Source: Burkholderia ambifaria (GTDB lineage Bacteria; Pseudomonadota; Gammaproteobacteria; Burkholderiales; Burkholderiaceae). From it: DNA of 64,000 nucleotides. The position numbers were made by a program, and so were the translations under genes. A model generated the notes under the pieces. The model worked only from the letters and a program-made list of their open reading frames with translations. It did not search any database and was not told the DNA's origin. Location: the NCBI RefSeq assembly GCF_001443045.1, contig NZ_LKPJ01000001.1, positions 313,680 through 377,679 on the forward strand, written 5' to 3'. Positions 45,686 through 57,108 of the stretch are shown here, one piece after another; within the stretch, counting starts at the first letter, position 1; each line of letters starts with the position of its first letter.

Positions 45686-46105
45686 ATGAATTGCCGAGAC
45701 ATTGCGGAAGCATTTTTCGATCGCTATCGACAGCACGACATCGAAGGAATGCTTGCCCTGTTTGTGTCGGGCGCCACCGTCGACTACGTGCCGATCGCCG
45801 CGACAGGCGCTGCGGCCGTCCAGGGCTCGGCGATATGGACAGCGCTCGTTAGCGCTTTTCCCGATTTGACCAATGAGGTCGAGGCAATTCATGCCGACAG
45901 TTCCGGGCGTCACGCAACCGTAGAGGTCACGATTCGCGGCACTCAGGCACAGAATTTCCTCGGCATCGTGAATCGCGGGAAATCGTTTTCGGTCAGACAT
46001 GCATTTCTGTTCGAATTTGATGCCGAAGCCCGCATCACACGGCTTGCCGCCTATTGGGACAACGTCAAGCTCTTCGAAGACCTCGGTAAAACGACGCTCG
46101 GATGA
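45686..46105 (+). CDS. NTF2-like / SnoaL-family protein
   Basis: 139 residues with the cone fold features: IAEAFFDRYRQHDIEGMLALFVSGATVDYVPI, FPDLTNEVEAIHADSSGRHATVEVTIRG and FEFDAEARITRLAAYWDNV. Family members are ester cyclases, ketosteroid-isomerase-like enzymes or binding proteins. The start at 45686 has GGGAG seven bases upstream. It is the first gene to the right of the LAL regulator and converges with ligase 2. Confidence 0.85.
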   Translation: MNCRDIAEAFFDRYRQHDIEGMLALFVSGATVDYVPIAATGAAAVQGSAIWTALVSAFPDLTNEVEAIHADSSGRHATVEVTIRGTQAQNFLGIVNRGKSFSVRHAFLFEFDAEARITRLAAYWDNVKLFEDLGKTTLG

Positions 46106-46153
46106 CTCGATTCCGATACCGGTCGCTCATCGCGCAGCCGGTATCGGCGTTGG

Positions 46154-47821
46154 TCAGGCTGCCTGATAGCGCTCGCGTAGTACGCGCTTGTTGATTTTCC
46201 CGACGCTCGTCTTTTCGATTGCATCGACGATGAGCAGCGTGTCTGGCACGGCGTATCTCGAGATCAATCCGCGATCGGCCACCTGCTTGATGTGCGCCTG
46301 CAATTCCGCGGAGTCGACTCGTCCGACGTATTCGTCGGTCAGCACGACGAGCGCGAGCGGCCGCTCGCCCCATTTGGCATCCTTGATGCCAATGACGGCG
46401 GATTCGCGTACGGCGGGATGCCGAGACAGAATGTCCTCGAGTTCCAGCGACGACACCCATTCTCCGCCCGTCTTGATCACGTCCTTGATTCGATCCGTGA
46501 TTTGCAACCGACCGTCCTTGTCGATTACGCCGATATCATTGGTATGAAGATAGCCGCCAGCCCACAGCGCTTCCGATGCCGGCACGTCGCCGAGGTAACC
46601 TTGTGTCGCCCACGGCATCCGTACAACGACTTCGCCCGCCGAGCGACCATCGTGCGGTACATCGCGCAGATTCTCGTCGACGATGCGCAAATCGACGAGC
46701 GGTAGCGGCAAACCCGTTCGCGTCCTGCGCGCAACGTTGTCGTCAGGCGTTCCATCAATGCCTGGCTGCACTGAATCGACTTGCGCGATCGTCATTAACG
46801 GGCAAGTCTCGGACATCCCGTAACCGGTATAGACGTCGATGCCACGCTTGATCGCCGCACGAGCGAGCCCCTCGGGTAGCGGCGCCCCTCCGACAATGAC
46901 TTTCCACGAGGACAGGTCGACGGCCGCCGACGACGGGCTATCGAGAATCATCCCCAGCAAAGTTGGCACACAATGCGAGAACGTTACGGATTCGCGCCCT
47001 ATCAGCGCAAGCAGCCCCTCCGCGGTATAGCGGCCCGGGTAAACCTGCTTCAGCCCAAGCGCGGTCGCAATGTAAGGCATGCCCCACGCGTGCACGTGAA
47101 ACATCGGGGTGATCGGCATGTAGACGTCGTCCCGATGTATGCGCCCATGCTCGCGCGCACTCGACAATGCGGCCATTCCGGCGAGCGTGTGCAAAACCAG
47201 TTGTCGATGAGTGAACGCAACGCCCTTCGGCAGGCCGGTCGTACCCGTCGTGTAGAACGTCGTCGCCCGCGTGTGCTCGTCGAAATCGGGAAACACAAAA
47301 TCCGGCGGGCTGGCGTCAACCAAATGCTCGTACTCGTCGGCAAACCCCTGCGGAACGTCGATCTCCGCGCCATCGGCGATCAGCACGAAGCGCTTCACCG
47401 TCTCCAGCCGGTCACGGATGCCGGCGAGCATCGGCAGGAAGTCGCGATGCACCAGCGCAACCTGCGCGCCGGAATGATTGAGACTGTACAGAAGCTGATC
47501 GGGAGACAATCGAACGTTGGCGGTCATCAGCACCGCACCCATCATCGGAATCGCAAAGTAACACTCGAGATAGCGATGACTGTCCCAGTCCATCACGGCA
47601 ACCGTATCTCCGGCCTCGACTCCGATCGACGACAATCCACTTGCGAGTTGGCCCAGGCGATGGCGAAAAGTCCAATAGTTGTGTCGCACCTGGTCGCTGT
47701 AGACGATCTCCTGCTCCGGCCGTGTCGCCAGCGGCGTGTGAAGCAATTGCTTGATCAGAAGCGGATAGGTGTAGGCGGACGGCAACGGCTCATCCCGAGA
47801 GCGGGGATACGAAGGGTTCAT
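46154..47821 (-). CDS. Acyl-CoA synthetase / AMP-dependent ligase 2
   Basis: 555 residues, medium/long-chain fatty acid:CoA ligase branch (DmdB/AlkK-like). Motifs: FYTTGTTGLPKGVAFTHRQ, TGYGMSETCPLMT, the GGYLHTNDIGVIDKDGRLQITDRIKDVIKTGGEW signature and KTSVGKINKRVLRE with the catalytic lysine. The conserved VMDWDSHRYLECYFAIPMMGAVL segment is typical of this branch. A GC palindrome lies 125 bp upstream. Confidence 0.92.
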   Translation of the reverse strand: MNPSYPRSRDEPLPSAYTYPLLIKQLLHTPLATRPEQEIVYSDQVRHNYWTFRHRLGQLASGLSSIGVEAGDTVAVMDWDSHRYLECYFAIPMMGAVLMTANVRLSPDQLLYSLNHSGAQVALVHRDFLPMLAGIRDRLETVKRFVLIADGAEIDVPQGFADEYEHLVDASPPDFVFPDFDEHTRATTFYTTGTTGLPKGVAFTHRQLVLHTLAGMAALSSAREHGRIHRDDVYMPITPMFHVHAWGMPYIATALGLKQVYPGRYTAEGLLALIGRESVTFSHCVPTLLGMILDSPSSAAVDLSSWKVIVGGAPLPEGLARAAIKRGIDVYTGYGMSETCPLMTIAQVDSVQPGIDGTPDDNVARRTRTGLPLPLVDLRIVDENLRDVPHDGRSAGEVVVRMPWATQGYLGDVPASEALWAGGYLHTNDIGVIDKDGRLQITDRIKDVIKTGGEWVSSLELEDILSRHPAVRESAVIGIKDAKWGERPLALVVLTDEYVGRVDSAELQAHIKQVADRGLISRYAVPDTLLIVDAIEKTSVGKINKRVLRERYQAA

Positions 47822-47946
47822 GAATGTCTCCGTGAGCGGCCGGCGTGGCGCGATGAAAGGCTACATGCGACGGAGCAGCCGTCTTTGACGCTGGTTCACG
47901 TCGGCCGTGATGACATTCAAGATACAGTACCGGCATTCACCGAACA

Positions 47947-47963
47947 CCCCCACATTCGGGGGG
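47947..47963. repeat. GC palindrome 9 (upstream of ligase 2)
   Basis: CCCCC-ACATTC-GGGGGG, 125 bp before the ligase 2 start in the 419-bp divergent region 47822-48240. A degenerate copy (CCCACC-TGATC-GGGGGGG) is at 48038-48055, 185 bp before hchA. No other gene is seen. Confidence 0.65.
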
Positions 47964-48240
47964 ACAAGCCAGCGCGCTGGAGTGCATTGGCGACAAGACG
48001 AGCCATCACGCACGTGACGCTCACGCGTCGAACGCAACCCACCTGATCGGGGGGGCGTTGAATCGCGGACCCTATTGTAAGATTTGCTGGCCGCGCTCGT
48101 GCGGCCCAGAGGAATCTTCGTCTGCGCTTCGAAGTGCAAAGCGATTCATTTGAGCAGATTCAAAGGCATCCGTCGGTCGAGCACGATCGATTATCGAGTC
48201 CCAGCCGATTCCTGTATCCAGTCCAGTGAAAGGAGTAGTC

Positions 48241-49122
48241 ATGACCACCGAACCGCAGCAAACGGACAAGATGCCCTCCCCCGATCCCGCTGAGAACAAC
48301 GCTTACTTTCCGTCTCCGTACTCGTTATCGCAGTACACGTCTTCGAAGACCGACTTCGACGGCGCACATTACCCGAACCCTTATAAGGGTGGTAAGTGGA
48401 AAGTGCTGATGATCGCGACTGACGAGCGCTACGTGCTGATGACGAACGGCAAGATGTTCTCGACCGGCAATCATCCGGTCGAGATGCTGCTGCCGATGCA
48501 TCACATGGACAAGGCTGGCTTCGAAATCGACATCGCCACGCTTTCGGGCAATCCAGCCAAGCTGGAACTATGGGCGATGCCGGGTGATGACGAAGCGGTG
48601 CAGAGTACGTACCGGAAATACCTGCCGAAACTTAAAGTCCCGCTCAAATTGTCCGATGTGCTGGAAAAGGACTTGGGAACGGATTCGCCTTACATCGCGG
48701 TATTCATTCCCGGTGGCCACGGCGTGCTGGCCGGCATTCCACACAGCACGGAGGTCAAGCGGGCGCTCAAGTGGGCCCTCGACAACGACAGGCACATCAT
48801 CACGTTATGTCATGGCCCTTCATGCTTGCTGGCTTCGGCCGTAGACGAAAAGCCGGAGAACTATCCGTTCAAGGACTACGAAGTTTGCGTGTTTCCGGAT
48901 GCGCTCGACAAGGGACCCAATCTCGATATCGGTTACATGCCGGGCCCGCTTCCCTGGCTCGTCGCCGAGAGCCTCGAGAAACTCGGGGTCAAGGTGCTGA
49001 ACAAGGACATGACGGGCCGGTGCCACCAGGACCGCAAACTCATCACGGGCGATAGCCCGCTCGCGTCCAATAACATCGGCAAACTGGCCGCCGCGGCACT
49101 TCTGAAGGAAGTGGCGGACTGA
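48241..49122 (+). CDS. hchA: Hsp31 / glyoxalase III-type DJ-1 protein
   Basis: 293 residues, the long HchA form. The N-terminal extension contains [20 protein letters not shown]; the core has [45 protein letters not shown] and the nucleophile [10 protein letters not shown]. HchA converts methylglyoxal to D-lactate without glutathione and acts as a stress chaperone. It is the second DJ-1-family gene of the region, separate from the shorter one at 27822. Confidence 0.92.
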   Translation: MTTEPQQTDKMPSPDPAENNAYFPSPYSLSQYTSSKTDFDGAHYPNPYKGGKWKVLMIATDERYVLMTNGKMFSTGNHPVEMLLPMHHMDKAGFEIDIATLSGNPAKLELWAMPGDDEAVQSTYRKYLPKLKVPLKLSDVLEKDLGTDSPYIAVFIPGGHGVLAGIPHSTEVKRALKWALDNDRHIITLCHGPSCLLASAVDEKPENYPFKDYEVCVFPDALDKGPNLDIGYMPGPLPWLVAESLEKLGVKVLNKDMTGRCHQDRKLITGDSPLASNNIGKLAAAALLKEVAD

Positions 49123-49227
49123 CGCCGGTGAGCATCGCAGAATTGCACCGCTGCGCGCATCATTGATGCTGTTGCGGTCGCTCGTAGGCGGCCGCAACAA
49201 GCGGCTCCCCCCCCCGGATGTTGACGT

Positions 49228-49503
49228 TCACCCTGACCTGTTCGCGGTGCCGCCCGTCGCAACCGCGCCCAGCGATTTCTCGAGGATCGTCGTCAGCCCG
49301 CCCGCCTTGTTGCCCGCGGACGGATTGTTGTCCATGCTCGCGTTCATCTGCGTGCAGTAGGCCTCCCACCAGCGGACCCGTTCGAGCAACTTCGCGCCGA
49401 CGGCCGGGGACACCACGCGGCGCGTCAGCAGGTGCTCCGCGCCGTAGATTTCCGGCGTTTTCGACAGGATCGCAGTCCCGCCGTGCGCAACGAGCCGGTC
49501 ATC
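49228..49503 (-). pseudogene. Fragment of an altronate/galactarate dehydratase (UxaA/GarD family)
   Basis: The minus strand reads DDRLVAHGGTAILSKTPEI, YGAEHLLTRRVV, ERVRWWEAYC, then MDNNPSAGNKAGGLTTILEK and SLGAVATGGT before a stop at 49228. These are strongly conserved parts of the catalytic domain, about 90 of some 510 residues. No start exists and both ends are missing. It is a decayed remnant next to a tRNA. Confidence 0.75.
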
Positions 49504-49745
49504 CGACGCTGCCTTTACGTTCGATTGGCTTTGCGCTCAATTTGCTAGAACCGGGCTGAAGACGGAACTCGAGTTCGCGAGGCGAGACCGCGATGCCTGC
49601 GGTAATCATGCGCTCGAGGTTCTTCATTGTCTTGAGGAAGCCGCTCAGGGACGCACCGTCGACAGAACCGGGACTCTCCTCGCTCGTGTATATCGCGACG
49701 CCGTTATGGACAGGCGCGCACCTGTTTGAGCACAGACGATGCCGG
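49499..49745 (-). pseudogene. Unrecognised coding-like fragment
   Basis: The minus frame from about 49745 to TGA at 49501-49499 reads GVAIYTSEESPGSVDGASLS, then KTMKNLERMITAGIAVSPRE and LEFRLQPGSS. Composition looks protein-like but there is no start near the 5' end. Its 3' end abuts the GarD fragment at 49.5 kb, marking a junction between two broken genes. I do not recognise the family. Bases 49746-49949 show nothing I can support. Confidence 0.35.
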
Positions 49746-49949
49746 GGTTACCGCCCGCCGAGAGCCGACGCGCAGACAGCCATCGCCGAGCGAGAGCTGG
49801 GGGCCGGTCGATCAGTCGTCTGCGCAGTCGTTTCGCCCGGATGCCCCAGCAGGCAGGTCGTGCCCGACATCCGAGGCGTCATAGACAGACGTCAGAGCGG
49901 TTAGGAGGCGCTCGGACTGAGCTAGGCATGCCGGTGTACATCAGAAACG

Positions 49950-49978
49950 AAAAAGCCGACCCACCGGGTCGGCTTTTT
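49950..49978. terminator. Strong bidirectional intrinsic terminator after the tRNA
   Basis: AAAAAGCCGACCC, loop ACC, GGGTCGGCTTTTT. Eight GC-rich pairs flanked by A and T runs on both sides. It lies about 165 bp beyond the 3' end of the tRNA(CAT) gene and would stop its transcript. Confidence 0.85.
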
Positions 49979-50142
49979 CGCGTCGAATCGCGGTCAATTG
50001 CCACCGCGAACCAAACCTTTAAACATACAGCCGATTCCCGATAAAGCAAAACGTGGCCGATCGGGAAATAAGGCATAACGTGTCCAGGTGGACAAGTTAT
50101 GCTTAACGGCACACATTCCGCGGATGATCCCGGAAGAGAATC

Positions 50143-50221
50143 TGGTGGGCCCCCCGGGAGTCGAACCCGGCACCAACGAATTATGAGTTCGCTGCTCTAA
50201 CCAAGCATGAGCTAGGGGCCC
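50143..50221 (-). tRNA. tRNA with anticodon CAT (probably tRNA-Ile2, otherwise tRNA-Met)
   Basis: Reading the minus strand from 50221: acceptor GGGCCCC pairs with GGGGCCC, D arm GCTC...GAGC, anticodon loop CTCATAA (CAT at 50185-50183), T arm CCGGG-TTCGACT-CCCGG, discriminator A and encoded CCA. The acceptor and anticodon stem resemble the lysidine-modified tRNA-Ile2 of E. coli (ileX) more than elongator tRNA-Met, so it probably reads AUA after modification. Its 3' end faces the accessory region. Confidence 0.88.
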
Positions 50222-50359
50222 AGATGAGAAGCAAGGCGTGCTACACGCCGCTCCGGCAACGAAGCCGGGCCGGCATTGTAACAACAAAGACGGCAGAGAG
50301 GACAAACGCCACCGGCATCACGTGGATACCGGCGGCGTTCGCAAGTGAGACGCTGGAAA

Positions 50360-52777
<2,418 letters not shown>

Positions 52778-52823
52778 TGCGAATCTCGCCTCTGCTTAGA
52801 AAACAAACCGCTGGAAACCTTAT

Positions 52824-52832
52824 ATTATAGCA
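52824..52832 (-). promoter_or_regulatory. Extended -10 promoter of rpoD
   Basis: On the minus strand TGCTATAAT (TGn plus consensus -10), 47 bp before the rpoD start and after the dnaG stop. A good -35 is not evident, as expected for an extended -10 promoter. It gives rpoD its own transcript within the operon. Confidence 0.7.
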
Positions 52833-52866
52833 CGCTGGGGAACCCCTCTCCGGGCACCCCGGCCGC

Positions 52867-54735
52867 CTACAGCCCGAGCCGACGTTTCATGTCGGTTCGC
52901 TGCTGGTTCAATTCCGTCAATTCGGCCAACTCCTCGGGTGTGAAGGTGGATTGCCGCGCCAGCCGATCGAGCCGGTCGCAGCAAGCGTCATAGCGCATCT
53001 TGAGCACCGCCGCCTGCAGTTCCTCCCCCGCGATCCGTTCCTGTTCACGCTGCCGCTCGGGCACCGTCTCGTCTTCCGGATTCTGTAACAGCAAGTCACG
53101 GACGTTTTCATCATAGTCCAGAATTTCGCGGAAGATTTCCTCGTAAGTCGCTCCGTTCGAGGACGTCCGCAGAACGTCCGACAGCAACCGGAACTCCGCG
53201 CCATCGCCCAGCGCGCGCGCATGCTCGACGACTTCGGCGAACAGCTCGCCGATGCGCGGCAGCGCGCACAGGGTCGCAAGCTGTTCGTCGTCGAGCTGCG
53301 ACGCGATCCGCGGATGCATCACGAGCGTGCGCAACGCCCGCTTTTCGCTGTCCGTCACGCGCCGCCGCTCGCTGCGTGCGGGCGCCTGGCGCGCCGGCGC
53401 GGCGATGCGCGCGTCGACGTCCGACAGCCCCGCGACTTCCTCGAACGGGATATCGAGACGGTCGGCAAACATGTGCATGATTTGCGCACGCAACGCGTTC
53501 GCGGGCAGCGCCTGCAGCAGCGGCTTCGCGTCGAACAACGCCTTCGCGCGACCTTCCGGCTGATCGAGCGCCTTGCCGGCAATTGCTTCGTTCAACAGAA
53601 ATTGCGACAGCGGCATCGCGCGCTCGACCTGCTCGGAGAACGCGTCCGCGCCAAATTCGCGTACGTAACTGTCCGGATCATGTTCGGCCGGCAGGAAAAG
53701 GAATCGGATCGTCCGGTTGTCCGCCGCATGCGGCAGGCACGCTTCGAGCGCGCGGCGCGCCGCACGCCGGCCGGCCGAGTCGCCGTCGAAGCTGAAAATG
53801 ACCGTATCGGTCTGGCGCAGCAGCTTCTGCACGTGGATCGGCGTGCATGCCGTGCCGAGCGTCGCGACCGCGTTCGGAAACCCGAGCTGCGCGAGCGCGA
53901 CGACGTCCATATAGCCTTCGACGACCAGCACGTACTTGCGCTCGCGGATCGCGAGGCGCGCCTCGAACAGCCCGTACAGTTCGCTGCCCTTGTTGAACAG
54001 CGGCGTTTCGGGCGAGTTCAGGTACTTCGGCTCGCCGCTGCCGAGCACGCGGCCGCCGAATCCGATCACCTGCCCCTTCACATTGCGGATCGGGAACATG
54101 ATCCGCTCGCGGAACCGGTCGTAGCGTCGCGCGACACCTTGCGCGTCGGTCTTCTCGCTGACAATTACGAGCCCCGATTCGACAAGCGACTCTTCGCGGT
54201 AGTCCGGGAACGCGGTTTCGAGGTTCTGCCAGCCGTCCGGCGCATAGCCGAGCCCGAAGCGCGCGGCGATCTCGCCGGTCAGGCCCCGGTTTTTCAGGTA
54301 CTGGATCGCGACGGTCGCGCCGCGCAATTGCTTGCGGTAGTAGTCGCATGCGGCCGACATCACGTCGGACAGCGCGGTCGCAACCGATTTCGACACGGGC
54401 GCAGGATAATCGCCGCCGCCCCCGCCGCCGCCGCGCATCGACGGCTCGTGCGGCACCGTCAGCCCGACCGACTGCGCGAGTTCCTGCACGGCTTCCGGGA
54501 ACGTGAGCCCCGCATGCTCCATGAGGAAGCCAATCGCCGTGCCATGCGCGCCGCAGCCGAAGCAGTGATAGAACTGCTTGGTCGGGCTGACCGTAAACGA
54601 CGGGCTCTTCTCGTTATGGAACGGGCACAACCCCATGAAGTTGGCGCCGCCCTTCTTGAGCTGCACATACCGGCCCACCACGTCGACGATATCGACGCGG
54701 TTCAGCAAATCCTGCAGGAACGAATGCGGAATCAC
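52867..54735 (-). CDS. dnaG: DNA primase
   Basis: 622 residues. The CHC2 zinc domain is at the N-terminus (CPFHNEKSPSF and YHCFGCGAHG), the TOPRIM catalytic core contains EGYMDVVAL and FSFDGDSAGRRAA, and a C-terminal DnaB-binding helical region follows. It makes RNA primers for replication. It lies between the YqeY-like gene and rpoD on the same strand. Confidence 0.98.
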   Translation of the reverse strand: MIPHSFLQDLLNRVDIVDVVGRYVQLKKGGANFMGLCPFHNEKSPSFTVSPTKQFYHCFGCGAHGTAIGFLMEHAGLTFPEAVQELAQSVGLTVPHEPSMRGGGGGGGDYPAPVSKSVATALSDVMSAACDYYRKQLRGATVAIQYLKNRGLTGEIAARFGLGYAPDGWQNLETAFPDYREESLVESGLVIVSEKTDAQGVARRYDRFRERIMFPIRNVKGQVIGFGGRVLGSGEPKYLNSPETPLFNKGSELYGLFEARLAIRERKYVLVVEGYMDVVALAQLGFPNAVATLGTACTPIHVQKLLRQTDTVIFSFDGDSAGRRAARRALEACLPHAADNRTIRFLFLPAEHDPDSYVREFGADAFSEQVERAMPLSQFLLNEAIAGKALDQPEGRAKALFDAKPLLQALPANALRAQIMHMFADRLDIPFEEVAGLSDVDARIAAPARQAPARSERRRVTDSEKRALRTLVMHPRIASQLDDEQLATLCALPRIGELFAEVVEHARALGDGAEFRLLSDVLRTSSNGATYEEIFREILDYDENVRDLLLQNPEDETVPERQREQERIAGEELQAAVLKMRYDACCDRLDRLARQSTFTPEELAELTELNQQRTDMKRRLGL

Positions 54736-54807
54736 CGTGGGATCGAACGAAAAAAAGACAATACGACGCCCCGGCGCACGCGCATGCGACGCGCCGGGAA
54801 GCGGGTT

Positions 54808-55254
54808 TTACTTCGACAGTGCGGCCTTGACCTGCGCGGAAACGGCCGTCATGTCGGCGCGGCCGGCGAGCTTGCCCTTCAGCACGCCCATCACCTTGCC
54901 CATGTCCTGCGGGCCGGCTGCGCCGGTTGCCGCGACCGCGGCCTGGACTTCGGCGGCCACTTCGGCGTCCGACAGCTGCGCGGGCATATAGGCGCCCAGC
55001 ACGGTCAGTTCAGCCTGCTCCTTCGCGACGAGATCGTCGCGGCCGGCAGCCTGGAACTGGCTGATCGAGTCCTTGCGCTGCTTGATCATCTTGTCGATCA
55101 CGGCGGTGATGCCCGCGTCGTCAAGGGTCACCCGATCGTCGACCTCGCGCTGCTTGATCGCGGCCAGCAGCAGGCGAATCGTCGCCAGACGCTCGCTTTC
55201 CTTCGCGCGCATCGCGGCCTTCATGTCTTCGCTGATCTGCTCTTTCAAACTCAT
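54808..55254 (-). CDS. GatB/YqeY domain protein
   Basis: 148 residues: MSLKEQISEDMKAAMRAKESERLATIRLLLAAIKQREVD, a middle with MIKQRKDS and a C-terminal GKVMGVLKGKLAGRADMTAVSAQVKAAL. This is the helical tail domain that GatB uses to bind tRNA; the stand-alone role is unknown. It sits between rpsU and dnaG, the usual arrangement in many bacteria. Confidence 0.95.
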   Translation of the reverse strand: MSLKEQISEDMKAAMRAKESERLATIRLLLAAIKQREVDDRVTLDDAGITAVIDKMIKQRKDSISQFQAAGRDDLVAKEQAELTVLGAYMPAQLSDAEVAAEVQAAVAATGAAGPQDMGKVMGVLKGKLAGRADMTAVSAQVKAALSK

Positions 55255-55305
55255 CTTGCACCCGGGATGGAAACGTGACTTCGACGCCCGCGAACGGACG
55301 TCAAC

Positions 55306-55341
55306 ACAAAAACCCGCTTGGGACTATGTCTCAAGCGGGTT
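55306..55341 (-). terminator. Intrinsic terminator between rpsU and the YqeY gene
   Basis: On the minus strand AACCCGCTTG, an 11-base loop, CAAGCGGGTT, then TTTTG. It lies about 100 bp downstream of rpsU, so most transcripts would end after rpsU and only read-through would reach dnaG and rpoD. This matches the known attenuation of the rpsU-dnaG-rpoD operon in E. coli. Confidence 0.8.
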
Positions 55342-55439
55342 GCTCGAATCCGGCATCGGCGACTCGCGGCCCCTGATCGAGACCGATCGTGCGGAGTTCG
55401 CCGGTGCGCCGCTCAGTGAATCGCGCGGCGCTCAATCGT

Positions 55440-55652
55440 TCAGTACAGCTTCTTCGGCAGTGTCTGGCTGCGGATCCGCTTGTAGTGACGCTTCACCGCA
55501 GCAGCCTTCTTGCGCTTGCGCTCGGCGGTCGGCTTCTCGTAAAACTCCCGCGCACGAAGTTCGGTCAGCAGACCGTTCTTCTCAATCGTGCGCTTGAAGC
55601 GACGCATGGCGACTTCGAACGGCTCGTTTTCTTTAACGCGAATGATCGTCAT
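55440..55652 (-). CDS. rpsU: 30S ribosomal protein S21
   Basis: 70 residues, [59 protein letters not shown], the standard S21 with a basic C-terminal tail. S21 is needed for translation initiation. First gene of the operon that leads to dnaG and rpoD. Confidence 0.98.
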
Positions 55653-55690
55653 GATCCGACACGAATAAAGGTTTGCAAGGAAGATTTACG

Positions 55691-55699
55691 AGTATAGCA
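55691..55699 (-). promoter_or_regulatory. Extended -10 promoter of rpsU
   Basis: TGCTATACT on the minus strand, 39 bp before the rpsU start: a near-consensus extended -10 in a stretch without other genes. Confidence 0.6.
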
Positions 55700-55757
55700 G
55701 AGCGTCGAGCAAAGACTAAGGGCCGGGCCCCGTGAACGGCGGCCCTGCGCGGGCGCG

Positions 55758-56978
55758 TCAGGCGCCGTGCGAAAACTCCGCCGCCGCCTGCCCGGCCGCC
55801 GTGCCGGACGCCCACGCCCACTGGAAGTTGTAGCCGCCGAGCCAGCCGGTCACGTCCACCGCCTCGCCGATGAAGAACAACCCGGGCACCCGCGCGCTCA
55901 TCATCGTCGCCGACGACAGTTCGCGCGTATCGACACCGCCCTTCGTCACCTCGGCCTTCTTGTAGCCCTCGGTGCCGTTCGGCGTCAGCGTCCAGCCGGA
56001 CAGCGCATCGCCGATCTGGCGCAGCGTCTTGTCGGGCAGGTCCGCAAGCCGCGCATCGGCCGCGACGCGGTGCGTGTCGAGCCACGCGTGCGCGAGGCGC
56101 GACGGCACCCAGTCCGCGAGCAGCGAGCCGATCTGGCGCTTCGACGTGCGCTTCGCGTCGAGCAGGTCGGCCACCGCGTCGCGCTGCGGCAGCAAGTCGA
56201 CACGGATCGGGTCGCCGGACTGCCAGTAGCTGGAGATCTGCAGGATGCCGGGGCCGGACAGGCCGCGATGGGTCAGCAGCAGGTCTTCGACGAATTCACC
56301 GCCGCGCTTCTTGTCGCCGGTCGACACGCGTACTTCGAGCGACACGCCGGACAGCGCCGCGAACGGCGCCCAGTCCTGCTGTGCAAACGTGAGCGGCACG
56401 AGCGCGGGGCGCGTATCGACGAGTTTGTGGCCGAACTGCTTTGCGAGTCGGTAGCCGAAGTCGGTCGCGCCGATCTTCGGGATCGACAGGCCGCCCGTCG
56501 CGACGATCAACGCGCGCGCGCGGATCGGCCCCGCCTGCTGCGTGTCGAGCGTGAAACCGTCGGTAGGCGCGTGACGCACCGCGTCGACGACCACCGGCCG
56601 GCGCCACGCGATGCCGCCCGCGTCGCATTCGCGCTTCAGCACGTCGATGACCGCGTCGCTGCCGTGATCGCAAAAGAGCTGCCCCTTGTGCTTTTCGTGC
56701 CAGGTAACGTGATGGCGCTTGAGCAGCCCGAGGAAGTCGCGCGGTGTGTAGCGCGCGAGCGCCGAGCGGGCGAAATGCGGATTCGACGACAGGTAGTTGT
56801 CGGGGCCCGCGTAGAGGTTCGTGAAGTTGCAGCGGCCGCCGCCCGAGATGCGGATTTTCTCGGCCAGCCGCGGCGCGTGGTCGATCAGCACCACGCGGCG
56901 CCCGAGCTGCCCGGCGACCGCGGCGCTCATCATCCCGGCGGCGCCCGCGCCGATCACGGCGATGTCATAAGTTTCCAT
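55758..56978 (-). CDS. NAD(P)/FAD-dependent oxidoreductase, HI0933/BaiN-like
   Basis: 406 residues: FAD motif [21 protein letters not shown], then [66 protein letters not shown] and a C-terminal [27 protein letters not shown]. It belongs to the HI0933 flavoprotein family, of uncertain cellular role; the bile-acid dehydroxylation enzyme BaiN is a member. It is divergent from tsaD. Confidence 0.93.
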   Translation of the reverse strand: METYDIAVIGAGAAGMMSAAVAGQLGRRVVLIDHAPRLAEKIRISGGGRCNFTNLYAGPDNYLSSNPHFARSALARYTPRDFLGLLKRHHVTWHEKHKGQLFCDHGSDAVIDVLKRECDAGGIAWRRPVVVDAVRHAPTDGFTLDTQQAGPIRARALIVATGGLSIPKIGATDFGYRLAKQFGHKLVDTRPALVPLTFAQQDWAPFAALSGVSLEVRVSTGDKKRGGEFVEDLLLTHRGLSGPGILQISSYWQSGDPIRVDLLPQRDAVADLLDAKRTSKRQIGSLLADWVPSRLAHAWLDTHRVAADARLADLPDKTLRQIGDALSGWTLTPNGTEGYKKAEVTKGGVDTRELSSATMMSARVPGLFFIGEAVDVTGWLGGYNFQWAWASGTAAGQAAAEFSHGA

Positions 56979-57041
56979 GGCGCGGATTGTACCTGCCCGG
57001 CCTTCGGCCCGGGCCGCCCGCAGCGGCAGCGAGCCCCCGCC

Positions 57042-57050
57042 TGCTATAAT
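57042..57050 (+). promoter_or_regulatory. Extended -10 promoter of tsaD
   Basis: TGCTATAAT, 58 bp before the tsaD start, in the 130-bp region between divergent genes. No good -35 is evident. Confidence 0.7.
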
Positions 57051-57108
57051 TTCTGGTTACGTTGACCTTCCTGCGGCGCGCTCGATACGGCGCGCCCCGC
57101 CCTTACCC

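Noticed and set aside
50147..50158. C/G run in the tRNA as another palindrome copy
   Set aside because: GGGCCCCCCGGG is explained by the acceptor and T stems of the tRNA.
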